Source: Lingula anatina
Lineage: Eukaryota; Brachiopoda; Lingulata; Lingulida; Lingulidae
Direction of reading: 5' to 3'
DNA length: 64,000 nucleotides
Assembly (NCBI RefSeq): GCF_001039355.2
Contig: NW_019776016.1
Span: 64,001 to 128,000 of the forward strand
Position numbers and translations under genes: made by a program. The notes under the pieces were generated by a model. It saw nothing but the letters and a program-made list of their open reading frames with translations. It ran no database searches and had not been told where the DNA came from. Position 1 is the stretch's first letter. Every line of letters starts with the position of its first letter. Below, piece by piece: positions 11,493 through 24,675 of this stretch.

Positions 11493-14400
11493 CGCGCGTG
11501 TGCATGAGTAACCGGTCCCTAGAACCAGCAGGACACAGACTGGGCCAGTCTTACCCCTTGTCTCCATCTTCTACCCCTTCATCATCATCTGACAGCTGAG
11601 GTAGGGCAGCCGACGCGTCCCCCTCCCCCTCGGCTGGGGCCTCATTCTCCCCCTCATCATCAGATATAACTGGAACAAGAAAATATAGATATATTTTAAG
11701 TGTTGAATTCTCAGTTCACTTTGTTCAAATAAATATTAATATCCAAAATTATATTTCAAACATATTATCCTAGAATTCTGTCCCATAACTGGATCCTCTT
11801 TGCACAAATCATTTCACATAAGTTAATGTGTAAAACTTCATTTCTGCTCATCAGCAAATGGCTTGTTCAATAACTACATTATATTCAAGATAAAATGTTG
11901 ATGTTTTCAGAGCTAAATGGTTGTGTAACAAAATTACCTGCTACTTTCTTTTTCTTTGGAGTTTCCATGTCTGCATCTTGAAAGCCCTGAAGGAAGAAGT
12001 AAATACACAGTTTAATGAAAAACACCCATACATGATAAATATTGGCAGTTTACAACTACATAAAAGATAAAAGCATATGGCACACAAGAGCTATTTTACA
12101 TACTGTTTTCTGAAAGCAGGAGGCAAAACTGTATCATATATACATATATATCAAATCATACCTCAAATTCTTCTTCTTCATCACTAGAGCCAAAGATGTC
12201 TGCTATAAGTTCACCAACGTTGGACCTGGAAAAAAGAACAAAATGGATCTACATCAAATACTCATTTCTGAATCAATGAAAAATCATAACAACAAGAACA
12301 ATAGCACTTTATATGATAATAGACGATAAAAAAAAAAATAAGAATTATTAGAACTTTAATTTAACATAAAATGTTCTTACTCTTTATCACTATCCTCTTC
12401 ATCGCTGCCCTTTTCAGAACCCTCTTTGTCCAGTGAAACATTGTGACGCTCCTCTTTTGTGTCTAAAGATAAAAGTAAAATATTCACAAGTTTTCTGACA
12501 GTGGTTTCTACTTCAAATCTATGAAAGCTTACAAATGTTATTTTAATTTCATCTACAACATTTATCTTTGAAGTGCAAAGAAAAAAGTGACAAAAATACT
12601 ATTCATACTGCTCCTTAAGCACCTAACGTCTTCTTTGTTATCAACTCACCCAGCTATTTAATAAACACTGAGGTTATAACTTTACAATGCAATTTAAGAT
12701 AAAGTGAACCATTTGAATAATCTTTAGTAATATTTTCACCTTTCTCGTCCTCACTTCCAGCTTCAGATTTCTTCCCTTCGTCACCACTTCTAAACAAATT
12801 AAATGAAAACCCAAATATTAAACACAAAATATATTACATACCAATTTTCTCAACTTACTGGTGTATAAACTTTACAGTAATTATAGTCATTTTTAATAAG
12901 AGATGCCAGTCACGAGTGCTAGTAAGTAATGATGCATCTTAAGTCAGTAAAATGTCCAACAGCTTTACTGGGGTATAACTAATAACACAAACTGAAATTC
13001 CACAGGTACAATTTCCAGAGAGAGATAAAAAAGTTACAACATCATAACCTTCAAATTGAGCTTACCCTGCCTTTGCTTCCTCATCTTCACCCCTCCTCCT
13101 CTCAGCCTCACTGCCATCCCTGCTCTCTTCATCTTTGTTGCTAGGAGAACGAGGCCCCTCAGCATCACTGCTGGGTGAAGCTGGGCCCTCTTCAGGTTTC
13201 TCCACAGGAGATGCAGGCCCTTCTGCAGCATCTCCTTGGAAACCAGGTGGCGACTGGGGACCTTGGTTACTGCTGCTAGGAGATGTGGGTCCATCTTTGT
13301 TAACTGAATCTTGGCTGACTTCATCCTGAAAACTTGGAGATTGTGGACCCTGGTTACTGTTGCTAGGTGAGATGGGCCCCCGACTACCATCATCGGGGGA
13401 CTGTGGCCCCTGGTCACTGTTGCTAGGTGACTGAGGGCCTTGGTTACTGTTGCTAGGAGACTGAGGCCCTTGGTAACTGTCAACAGAAGACCAATTTCCT
13501 TGGGCACTTGGTGATTGTGGTCCCTCACTCACCACCGCAGAATGCGTAGAAAATGGCGGCTGATTTGGAACATATTCTGACCTGTTTTCTTCCACCATTG
13601 TCTCGCTCCAGGCAACACTATCAAGTTGACTATCTTGAGCACTGTCATACTCAGAGTTTTTCTGGTTATCACCAGTTGTTTCTCCACTTTCAAAGTCACT
13701 CATCCTGCTACTCTGTTGTGAATCCTGGTTCTGCACCTCCATATTGTCCATTCTATCCCCTCCATCCTCTGATGGACTGTGTGCTGACCCCTGGCTAGGA
13801 CTGGCTGGACCTTGGCTTTCCTCCCCACCTGGACTCTGGTGGTCACTACCAGCTGGACTGGCTGGACCTTGGTCATCATCACTTTGGTCACTCATGGGAC
13901 TTGGGGACCTGACCTCTTCCCCTTCCTGACTTCCCTCAGGACTCGGAGATCTTATGTCAGCACCTTCCTGCTCCTCCGCCATTGGAGAATCAATTTCTCC
14001 ATCACCGTCTTCCTCTTCTTCTGGTTGTGGATATTGGTTTGATTCATCCATGTTTGCATTGTCGTTGTCAGAATCTTGGATTTCTCCGTCATCATCAGAA
14101 CCCTGATCTTCCATCGACTCTTCATCTGTTAACAAAGAAATATAGAACAGAAATTTAAGTCCATTTATTTCATTAATGTTCTGAAAACATAAAAACTGAC
14201 AGATTCTTTTTTATTTCTTTTTTTTGCCACTAACCAGATTCAGGTGAGCCTACCTTCAGCTAATTGGAAAGCACAAACTGCACTCTGTGGATTCACCAAG
14301 GTAAAAATGCACTAAATAAAATTTAAAAAAACCAGGACACTTGTTACTTGCATGATTACTCTTCAACTTGAACATCAGTCTTACCCCTCTGCTGTACATC

Positions 14401-15950
14401 CCCATCATCAGCTTCCTCTCCAGACAGCTGGCCCTCACTGTCCTCCTCCTGATCTTCACCAGTGTAGGATTCACGGCGGTGAGCAGGCAACTCGTTCTCT
14501 TCCTCGTCTGCTATCTCTCCTTCCTCCTCCTCCTCCTCATCTTCAAAATGTGATCTTCCTATGGAAAATGGTTGTGTTCCACCTGGCTGTAGGTTGGAAG
14601 AATATTTAGAATGTATTGATCATGTTTGAAAAAAATGATTACTCCTACAAAATTTATTTCTTTTAACTGCCCACTGTTTTAATAGTTTTCAGTTTATTTA
14701 TCAAGTTTAATTTATATAAAATATACATCATAACTGACCTACGCCAGAGCTCTTACAGGTGAAATATAAAATCAATCAAGTTAAAGTTCAAATGACAAAT
14801 TAGCATACAAGGAAGACATATCTGAATTCAAAATTAAAATTAAAACAAGAAACAACAGAAGGGAAAAAGCTTTTTAAAAACCTCTTTACTGTTTTTAAGG
14901 TTAAAAGTCTCCTGTTGTTTGATAAGAACTTGGACTAAAAGCAGTGATAGATTAATAAAATTATTGAGAGGCTGATATTGCAGATTTCTAAAGGGATATT
15001 ATGACAGCAATCTGCAGTCTATAATATAATAGCGTCCAACTTACTGGCTGTGCTTCCTCTAACTGGTACCCATATTCCGGCTCATCTTGAAGTGGTGTTC
15101 CTCCGCCATCTATAAAATATAATTTAGGCTGAACATTTAGGCTGAACAAAAGATATTAAACATCACTATGGCAGCAGCGTGCACCTTCACACCAAGACTC
15201 AAGTTCACTTTGGTTTATCAGTATTATTCAACACTTCCACAGCAATTTATTTGAAGATACCAAACGAATCCAAACTCTGCTTTGTGCCTTTCATTTATTG
15301 GAATTGGAATATTTTAACCTTCAGCTTTCTAATGTTTTTTTTATTAATTTATTAAAATTATATCCTGTTGTCACTGAATCAGAAAAACATGTACAATATA
15401 AATTAATAAAATTCATAACAATATAAAAAATATTTACATATAATCAAAAGCAATGTATCTATAGAGAACCATTTTCTTTCAACTCCAGTAAAAAAATTAT
15501 TTAAAAAATATATATATAAATTTGCATTGTAAGCGTTTGGTGAAGTCATGGCGTTATAATTTAGGATGTAGCGTGTTGTCTAGAAAGAAAACAAGACCAC
15601 CAATAATAGCTAAAAATATTGGCAAAAACCTATTTACTTTTACTTTGTGTTTTATCATGGCGTTTGATCTCTTAATACAACTAAATAATACAACGCTATC
15701 GTGACCAAAAACGCACGAATAGCATGTGCAGTCTAACAGTAAAACTGTCACTTTGTTTGAGAATCTTGCCGCTTTCTTTTTTCAACATCCAAGAGGATGT
15801 ATTATTCCCTTCGTATACAATACACCCTGTATAATCTATTCAATACGAATTCCATTTGTAACGAAGTGTATCTCCTTTTCTAGTTCTACCTATATTATTC
15901 ATAAATGAATGATTAAAAGCTAAAACATCACCTTCTTCGCCGCTCGACAT
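6891..15950 (-). CDS. IWS1: IWS1 transcription elongation factor, complete 18-exon gene
   Basis: Exons on the minus strand: 15932-15950, 15045-15109, 14385-14586, 13066-14125, 12740-12789, 12381-12462, 12162-12225, 11938-11986, 11555-11669, 11043-11190, 10615-10697, 10219-10270, 9672-9749, 9296-9413, 8771-8879, 7789-7848, 7364-7478, 6891-7016. They join in phase to 864 codons plus stop; human IWS1 is about 819 residues. The first ~560 residues are acidic and disordered with GPQSPS-type repeats. The conserved C-terminal half follows: [20 protein letters not shown], then the TFIIS N-terminal-like helical domain with [33 protein letters not shown] and [14 protein letters not shown], then [31 protein letters not shown] and a last [13 protein letters not shown]1 binds SPT6 and elongating RNA polymerase II in the nucleus and links elongation to mRNA processing and H3K36 methylation. 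The start is MSSGEEDGG. Confidence 0.96.
9951..10171. mobile_element. ~220-bp palindromic MITE-like element in an IWS1 intron
   Basis: The ends are inverted copies: GATCGATCTAG at the left and CTAGATCGATC at the right. Inside, the blocks CTCTGAGGGG, AAACTG and CACACCTACT recur in inverted form, so most of the element folds into an imperfect hairpin. It lies between the IWS1 exons at 9672-9749 and 10219-10270. No open frame is present, so it is non-autonomous. Confidence 0.75.
11447..11501. repeat. (GT)n(GC)n microsatellite in an IWS1 intron
   Basis: A TG dinucleotide run passes into GC repeats about 50 bp downstream of the exon at 11555-11669. The alternating purine-pyrimidine sequence could adopt Z-DNA. 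Confidence 0.9.
13100..13480 (-). repeat. IWS1: Coding repeat of GPQSPS/GPASPS units in IWS1
   Basis: Inside the 1060-nt IWS1 exon, a 6-14 residue unit of the form GP-x-SP-SNSNQ recurs about ten times. The DNA units (core ctaggtgactgagg on the plus strand) are similar enough to imply recent slippage or unequal exchange. The SP sites are potential proline-directed kinase targets. Confidence 0.8.
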
Positions 15951-16797
15951 TATTTTGTCTCGCAATGCTCGTTTTCAAGATGGCAGCGCCCTAGTTCACG
16001 TCTCCGTTTACAGGAGACTTCTAGACACAAGACACGCTTACCGATGTATTTCTTCGTCACGTTTGCAGACGCAGACAGACATTTAGGACGGCTGATTGGA
16101 TTTATACAGTTTATGAAATATGTTATTCAAATATATATAGTCTTAAAAAAGTCATAAGAGACACATATAATCAGTGTGCACGAAAGTGTGATTATGAAAT
16201 AAAATATTCATCAGATTATAGATCGCCTACATTTAGGCTGAACTGAAGGTACGCAGTCGGCGACACAGTCCTTCTCGAAGAAAAGGACTCAAATAATAGT
16301 TTAAACTAAAAATGAGAAAGAAAAAAATTGAAACGTTTCATAACATTGTAAGCGAGCAAATAAGCAACGCATGTATAACCCTGCATTTTATAACCCGTTT
16401 AATTTGGAGCCTCTTCAAAATATGATATGTCACATCATAGAAGTTCTCTACTTCTATGGTCAAATTAATTAGTAAAACTTGCATCCCGCTTCCAGTCCAC
16501 ATATAATTTACGTGAGCGTTGTTCTCTTATTTTGACGCGAGTGAAAGTTTTTCATATCAGGCTTGTAAACGCACCATAACAATCAGCAACGGTATTGATG
16601 TGGTATTTTGTAAAGCCTAAGCCTGTAAGGTGCCCTTTACGTTTTCTTTGTATTGGTATGTAAACACAATTATAAAGAATCGAATCGCAGAGCATGTGCA
16701 GGTATATTTAGGCCAGGTAGCGTAGCAAATATGTACAGTCGCGCTGTGTATGTTTGGAAAAGACCCTTATGGAGTGTCAGTAAATGAGAATCCATGC
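15951..16797. promoter_or_regulatory. Divergent intergenic region between IWS1 and the multipass membrane gene
   Basis: The start codons of IWS1 (minus) and the membrane gene (plus) are ~850 bp apart and face away from each other, so both promoters must lie here. I see no convincing TATA box next to IWS1. An alternative in-frame ATG for the plus-strand gene is at 16750. Confidence 0.5.
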
Positions 16798-17315
16798 ATG
16801 TTGGAAATGAATGCCGTGAAGCTGACTGTCGCCATTTTTGCTTGCTGGGTCTCCCTGTTTGATTATGTCGGCTCTGAAGCCACACCTGTGCGTTTCGAGG
16901 AAGATGACAGGGAGCACATAGTAGGCCTACCTGTGAACGGGCACGTTATCACAGAGACCCAGGTAAGCGGAGTGCGGGTCACGCCCGTCTGTGCAGTCAG
17001 ATTTTGGACATTTTAAAAAACTTAAAGCCTTCTACCAACCTATCGATCCCTAAATGTCCTACGTGATAGGACAGCAGTCACGTTGTTCACTTCATATATT
17101 TCGTAAGTAAACGCTAAATTCTATCAGCCCTCACTTAGATTAGACCAGGGAATTATATCCAAGATGATATACTTCCATTATTAGACCGACTACTACAATG
17201 GGCCTACAGCCCCAATACCTGTTAAACATATATAGTTTAGTTCAACAAAGTAAGCAGCTTTATTTCATACATAGCGTGCTCTTAGGAGCTGACAAGGCTG
17301 TGGTGTTTACTCTCC

Positions 17316-17381
<66 letters not shown>

Positions 17382-20300
17382 TTCTCATCCAAGTCAGTCA
17401 TTAAAACAGGGAGCAAGGAGATGGTTAAAAAAAAATAAGTCTTTAATGCTCCCCACCCACCCGGTTCAGAGGCTTATGTGTTTCTGAGTGTTATAGCACC
17501 CGACTTAAAATCCGCCTCCTTTGTACCTCTGCCCAGCACCTCTTTCACCAACTGAAGGGATATGCAAGGGTCTCTGCAGGTACAGGTGCAAGGCTAACAC
17601 ATGCGCACATGTTGATATAACGGATACAAGAAGGTCCGATTAGGGTAGAGTTGGGATGGGTGCCATCAAGAAAGCATATTGAGTGGGACACGCACAGGCG
17701 CATTTCCCCAGTTGGAGCACGCCAAATTACAGTACCGTGGTGAAGATCGCAGCATATTCAATGTACACCACAATAATTATTAGAAATGATTTATCTAGTC
17801 TCTATAAATGTACCTGCTATATTTTCCCTTTCCATCTCAAAGAATATATCATTTTATATTTCAGTGTGCCACAGACCGTTGCATGGTTTTCCCGGTCGAT
17901 CCTACAATCCATCAGAAGGTGCTGGATCTCGTGCGACAGGAGACCAAACTCATCAATTTCTTCTTCAAGTTTGTCGGCTATTCGTCGCAAGATAATCCTT
18001 TGCTGCTGAACATGTCAGAGTTTTACCGCGGAAACACGTGGTCGCGCGCGCACTCCCGCCATGGCCGAACACTCCTGACGCTTGCATTTAACTACGACAT
18101 ACTATCATTGACTATGTTGAGCATTGGGCGAGTGGATATGACTGTCAATTTAGACGATTCACCACGTGGTTGTCTCGCGGGATTTAGTGAGATGTGCAAG
18201 GTGCAGAAAATTCGACAACTTTTGTTTTATGACCTCATTGTTAATGGGACTTCTTCCTCGGTAACCAAAGATGATTATATTTGTAATCCGGTTATTAAAC
18301 GAGTAAAGGATCACGGTCATTTTGTGTATAAATGCTGCACGTGGTTTAACGGGGAAATGCTTTGCACGGATCAACTAAAAGACGGCTGGGTGACGGTGTT
18401 GGACTACATGATAATCACATGCATGTACCTGGTCATTTTGTTTGCGCCACTTGCAGCCCCTCGATGGGTTTACACCTTTGCCAAGGACCAAATGACATAC
18501 GTTTTAAAGTTAGGAGACAATGGCGGACCAAAGAAGTTACAGTTCACTGTTCACGTGTCAACGAAAGATCCGGACAAAACTTACTTGACCGCGCGCCACG
18601 TGCTCGAAATCCGTGACTTAAGAGCTTTTCCAAAACTCACTAGGAAGATTCGAGAATGGGAAAGAGATAAAAAGCTTGACCAAGACATCCGTGTTGAAAC
18701 ATCAGAGCTTCATCTTGCCGTTGACTTGGACAAGACTTTAACAATGCACAACGTGCCTATAGGATTCCCGCACTTTATCAGCCGCATGTTTTGTCAATGC
18801 AAATTAGCAAAAGAACCCGGATGTTCCAGTTTTTGCCGCTCCAGTGTGTGGGGTTGTCTACCGAATACGGACGAAATATATTGTACTTGGCTTCATGTTG
18901 GGAAATGTTTGGGTATAATGATTCTCGTAGCATGCGCGTTGCCACTGCCATTTATTATACGACTTGGACTTTACTTTTTATACGAACAGGACGAGGTATT
19001 GCTGCGAAAGGCCGCGCTGCATTCGTTGCACCTACATGAAAATTACGAAGAAAATTTGCTTCAATATCTCACGCCCTTCCACCCAGCGCTTGTCTGTGCG
19101 TACCTGTTTTACTTTTTATGTTGCACCGTATATTGTCTTGCCTACAATAATGTTAGAGGGACGGGAATGGTGAGACGAATTGTGAAGACGTCATTCGAAG
19201 ACTTAATGGGAATAAAGTACGGACAAGTGTTACAGAGACTGGTTGCCGTAGTGTTATTGCCGTTAGAGAGGTTCGGCGTTTGTGGCTTCCTCTTTGGTCT
19301 CCTATACTGGCCTGTTGTCGTTCCTGTGTGTCTCATCATGGTTCCGTTTTATTGCCTCCCAACACTGTACCTCTCCATAAGGATGCTGTTTAATTCACAG
19401 ATGTCGCTGCAACGCTTCAGATCAAAACCGGACCAAGACAAGGGGCAAAGGTTCGAGAGGCCGTCAGGAAGTCAGTTAAAAAGGAATCTGGTTCATGGAA
19501 TGAAACGCGTTCATAATCTCCTTGGCAACATGAACATAACTCACAACGATTCTGAGCATCATCACAAGTATCGCCCCCACGTGCGTGATATGTCCTGTTA
19601 CGGGAGAACGCGGAAGATTGTTCTTCACCTTGCAGCTGCCTTCGTATGCATATGCTTTCTTTATTCAGTTCTCATTATGTTAGCAGAGAGTGCCTATTTA
19701 GGTACGGAGGTATTTGCCCTGACTTTGATGGGGGCTATCATAAACGCTGGCACCACATTGAAATTCCTGTCCCTGGTGGCCCTGATTGTTCTTTACGCCT
19801 ACGACGCATTAAATGACGTATACAAAACGTACCTAGAGCTAAACCAAAGCATCGTGACGACAGTGTATAATTTGGCAAATGAGGTTGCCTATGGCGGTAT
19901 TGAGCAAGGTAGTTGGGAGACTAATAAACCAAGAACGGCATTTCAGCTGAACCTTGCTGAGCACAAGGTCGGCAAGAGGGAAAGTTACCAACCCGATGGA
20001 CTCTCCACCAAGGGATCGAGGAGAAACCATTACCATGTGAACAATCTCTGTCTGTTGATGGATTCCAACGACACTGCTCGTATACCGATAGACCTGTTTT
20101 ACCGGATGTGCGAAATCGACATCTCCCACTCCCCTGGACCGATAGAGAGGAGGGTGTGGGGTGCGTTGGGGTACCTCTTTTTGATCACCTTGTTCATTGG
20201 GTTTGTGTTCATAGTCGTGGGGACGTTTGGGAACCTGTATAACATTTCAACTACCAACCAAACTCTGGCATCGCTGGCTGGGGGTGCACTGCCGTTCTTC

Positions 20301-20960
20301 CTGAGGAGCTTCTGCAAGCCGCCAAAGTTGGATGGAAGCTACAAAACTGCGATCAGCTTTAGGCGGCGATTTGACGAAACCATAGCCACCTACTCACAGT
20401 CGTGGCCCATTGCAGATTTAGATGTGACCGAAGTGAAGGAACCCGAAGACGGTTCATGCAGCGAATGGGCGCCTATTTGTTACGTCGACAGCGCGGTCGC
20501 TGTACAAGAAACGGGCGCTCCTGTACCAATGAAGGAGCTGGTTGTCGAACAAAAACCAAGCAACTTGTTTGATAGGCTCACCGACGCTATACGGTCAGGT
20601 TTAGGGAGTAGAGGAAGCTTAGACAGTATCTCAAGCTCTGATGATGACGGCAAGTCGAATTCATTGCTTGCATTCAGTGGCGTGAGCTCCGTTGCTGACA
20701 TCACTTCCGGTGAGAACGGTGTTATCTTTGACTTCGCAGACGGGTCCGTAACCATGGTAGATTCACGGCCTGATATACTGATAAAAATTGATAAGCGAAC
20801 TTTGGCCAAACTGAATGGAAATCACCCGGATGTTAAACGGAAGTTACGCCATCACTATGATGAAATAGACCTAGGCAATTCAGACGACGTACGCACATTT
20901 AATAAAATATCAGACAACAATGACTGCGTTTCCAATGAATCGGAAGGCACCGATTTGTAA
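16798..20960 (+). CDS. Multipass membrane protein of unrecognised family (two exons)
   Basis: Exon 1 is 16798-16962 and exon 2 is 17865-20960, joined in phase at GT-AG to about 1086 residues. An in-frame ATG at 16750 would add 16. The second methionine begins a signal peptide (MNAVKLTVAIFACWVSLF). Residues ~30-230 are predicted extracellular with several cysteines and an NGTSS sequon. Hydrophobic segments lie near 233-255, 404-429, 463-483, 514-561 (probably two), 639-664, 672-708 (one or two) and 823-848. The last ~215 residues are hydrophilic and acidic, with a serine/aspartate cluster near SSSDDDG, and are probably cytosolic. I cannot assign a family. It is not an innexin, a GPCR or a known channel on any motif I can see. 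Polyadenylation hexamers near 21137 and 21366 fit a 3' UTR of 200-400 nt. Confidence 0.85.
16963..17864 (+). other. Intron of the multipass membrane gene
   Basis: The intron runs from donor GTAAGC to acceptor TTTCAG. It contains a C-run/(CT)n/(CA)n compound microsatellite at 17313-17380 and no exon I can support. Confidence 0.8.
17313..17380. repeat. Compound C-run, (CT)n, (CA)n microsatellite
   Basis: Pure tracts follow one another inside the intron of the multipass membrane gene. Confidence 0.9.
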
Positions 20961-22116
20961 ATGGTTGAATTGTATATAATATTAATAGTAGTGGTAGTAT
21001 AGGCCTAGGTTGATTTTATAACAATCCTTTCTTACCGTTTTAAAATGTTCACAAGTGATATGTGGGAAAGAACCCATCGCGCCAACCAATTGTTTTTTTT
21101 TTCCTTAATCACACAGTAGTAGAAAACATTTAAACTCTAAATAAATGGAGAGACTCCACCTGAGTGCTGCATAATTTAGCTTGTGCCTTGAACTGAATAT
21201 AGAAATGGAAGAAAAGCCAAAAATTAAGAGAGATAATATACAAACTAATTTACCTGACAGAAAGAAATAATGAGATTAAATTCATAATATACTGTTTCAA
21301 CCATCAACGAGTGTAATAATTGTCTATATGTAATATTTTTATTTATGTGAAATCATTTTATTGAAAATAAACTTTGAAGGGTGTCATTTTTCCACCAAAT
21401 ATTAATCATTTTCCAAATTTGTGTCCCACTTCTCTAAACGTATAAACTGTACTTTACAATAACTATGAATACCTGATTGTTTATTTATGAACTGATCAGA
21501 AAAAAAAACGTTTTGTCACAGTTTCTTTTATTTTCTACGTCAGCTCAAATTACAGCATTTTTATCATAGTCATATCAACTTAGTGAAAAATTAACGTTTG
21601 TGCCACATGGAAAATTGAAACACGTTTCGTTATCTTTCAGTTTGGACACGTGAAAATTTCCATTAAAATAAATGTGCACCTTTTAAAGTAAGTGTTTAGC
21701 CAACATTATAAAAGTAATAAATACTGATTAATAAATAAAGTAAGAAAAGGACAAAAAAGCTTCATAAGCTGATTGTACATATACTTCCAAAGCACACTGT
21801 GGCCTTAATGTTAAAAATGCGTGATAAAAATAAAATTGCATTGCACTTCTATGTACATCTTTACACTTTGAATTTTCAAAATATGCTTTAAAAGTCTCTG
21901 ATATGTGGAAAATAAAACCAAACGCGATTTTCAGCAAAGTGAACATGGAAAACAAATAGCTCCAAAAACGAGCGACACTGAATAATGCACTCAAAAACAT
22001 GCAAAGTAGGCCTATAGACATGCAAATAGCCTATGTAAGTTGCACATAGCAGTTCACAAATACATATTTCATGGCATTAAAAATATCTTCTTTTGTACAA
22101 CACAGCTACTTTTCTA

Positions 22117-22151
22117 CAATACAATACAATACAATACAATACAATACAATA
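22117..22151. repeat. (CAATA)n pentanucleotide tract, copy A
   Basis: Seven pentamers lie 3' of coiled-coil gene A. The same tract is at 34074-34117 in copy B with one interruption (tacgat). Confidence 0.9.
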
Positions 22152-22443
22152 GTCAACATGATCGATCTTTCGGCATCAAGTTTAATGCTATTGAATGTAA
22201 CGACACACTCATTGGCAACAGAAAAATAAAAAAAGTACTAAAAAGGCATAATAATTATACACAGTCTGTATAAAAGGTTAGATACGTAGATACTGAGTTC
22301 ACTTAACAAAATCAGATCACCACTGTCTTGATGATATAAAACATCGGTGGGAGGTCCTTTTATACTTGTCCCTTAGTGCTAAAAACCAGTACTTTTCTGA
22401 AACAGGTTAAGTACGAGTGTTTTGGCTTGTATCCTATCACAAT

Positions 22444-22601
22444 CAGGGGCGGATTGAGTCCGTCTTCTTGAAGACGGTCAGATTTTCAAGTCTATATTTA
22501 CAGATATCTAATTTTTCTGACTGAAGACGGTCAAAAATGGACGACTGATCAAAACAGGTAACTTGGAAGACAGTCAGAAAATATCTCTGGATCCGCCACT
22601 G
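22444..22601 (+). mobile_element. MITE family 1, copy 1
   Basis: The element is 158 bp with terminal inverted repeats CAGGGGCGGATT and GGATCCGCCACTG. It has the family hallmark GAAGACGGTCAGATTTTCAA. A short ACAAT flank is repeated on both sides. Copy B has the uninterrupted site (tatcacaatcaag) near 34410. Confidence 0.9.
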
Positions 22602-22706
22602 ACAATAAACTTAAAAAGAAATAAACATGTACTTAAGTCAACTTTACAGTGGGGGTCGCAATGAAACCGGTCGTCTGTTGACGGCTATGAGCTTATTTCC
22701 GGTGTC

Positions 22707-22926
22707 CTACACAAAAAGTGGCGCAATAACTGCTACAAATACCAAGGACAGTGTGGTCATGGAAGCTTGCAGAAGTGTTGATCCCGAGGAGACGCGAGCC
22801 AGCCTATCGTATTTCCCTCTTAATTCCTGTAAGGAGAAACGAAAGGAAAATGATCAAGACTTAGACGAGTGCCTCTCGCAAGCGAAGTAAAATGTACTGT
22901 TGGTATTTTGTACTTAATGTGAAAGT

Positions 22927-22975
<49 letters not shown>

Positions 22976-23707
22976 TGACTAACATTTACCATAACTACCC
23001 CAAAAATATCTATACAAAAACAATGTTAACCACGCATTTCCATTTCCGTAAATCATGATAATATCAATTTGTCGATTAAAAATCAACAGATGTGACTTAC
23101 TCTGATGCCACTCTTAAGGGACGCAACATCAGCTTTACTTTGGCTTAAATCTCCCCGCAGAGCACTTATCTTTCTGTACATTTCCTGTCGCAAGTCCTGT
23201 AATATTATCATTTTATCATATTTTATTTTGTATAGATTAAATTGGCAGACCTCTGTATAAGTATCAATAAATAATATCAATTACGATATTAATATAGCAA
23301 TTGTATTAATATAAACGTCAGGAAATTGATTTTCTGTATATTCACGTTATGTACAACGAATGAAGCTAAGCCATAAAAGTAATTTAAAGGGGGGGGGGGC
23401 TTTTGAAATAACCTTTTTGGATATTTTTGTAAAAAATGAGAGTATCAAATGCAGTTGTTACACATAAAACATTGACGTCACAATAGTCGATTGAAATACA
23501 GGAGCCTGCTGTCAACGTGTCCAGCGTAATAACGACTATATTTATAAACTCAAGTGCCCAAGAAAGGTTTACCGTTTTACTCCGGTCCAGCCTATCGTAT
23601 TTTCCTCTCAATTCCTGTAAGGAGAAACGAAAGGAAAATGATCAAGACTCTCGAAAACGAAGTAAAATGTACTGTTTGTATTTTGTACTTTAATGTGAAA
23701 GTTATCA

Positions 23708-23747
<40 letters not shown>

Positions 23748-24611
23748 TGACTAACATTTACGATAATTAACCCAAAAATATATTTACAAAAACAATATTA
23801 ACAACGTATTTACTTTTCCGTAAATCATGATGATATCAATTTGTCGATTAGAAATCAAAATGTGACCTACTCTGATGTCACTCCTAATGGACGCAACATC
23901 AGCTCCACTTTGGCTTAAATCTCCCCGCAGAGCACTTATCTTGCTGGACATGTCCTGCTGCAAGTCCTGTAATATTATCATTTTATCATATTTCATTTGG
24001 TATAGCTTAAATTGGCAAAAAATCGATATTTATATAGCAATCGTATTAATATTTGATTGATTTCCTGTATATTTACGTTATGTACAACGAATGAAGCTAA
24101 GCCATAAAAGTTATTTAAAGGGGGCCTTTTGAAATAACCTTTTTGGAAATTTTTGGTGAAAAATGGGAGTATCAAATACAGTTGTTCCACATAAAACGTT
24201 GACGTCGCAAAAGTCGATTGACATACAGGCTGTTAACGTGTACAGCGTGACATAATGACAATATTTGTAAACTCAAGTGCCCCATAAAGGTTTACCTTTT
24301 TACTCTGGTCCAGCCTATCGTATTTTCCTCTCAATTCCTGTAAGAAGAAACGAAAAGGAAAATGATCAACACGGGCAGATCCAGAGATATTTTTTGACAG
24401 TCTTCCAAATTATCTTTATTGATCCATCATCCATTTTTGATCGTCTTCCAACAGAAAAAATAGATACCCGTCAATGTAAACTTGAAAATCTGACTGTCTT
24501 CCGGCAACCCCAGATGACGGCCTAAATCCGCCCCTGATCAAGACTTAGATGAGTGCCTCTCGAAAGCGAAGTAAAATGTACTGTTTGCATTTTGTACTTT
24601 AGTGTGAAAGT

Positions 24612-24675
<64 letters not shown>

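Noticed and set aside
13062-14135. Acidic serine-rich frame first read as LEO1
   Set aside because: The joined downstream exons contain the IWS1 TFIIS-N-like domain and the [15 protein letters not shown] block, so it is the IWS1 N-terminal region.
17808-17864. Start of the long plus-strand frame at an ATG within MYLLYFPF
   Set aside because: This part is intron sequence up to the acceptor TTTCAG at 17864. The true 5' end is the signal-peptide exon at 16798-16962.
22627-22890. Plus-strand open frame of ~87 codons, with a related frame at 34514-34735
   Set aside because: Both overlap the last exon of the minus-strand coiled-coil genes. Their similarity to each other follows from the segmental duplication, and the minus-strand reading has splice signals and a conserved C-terminus.
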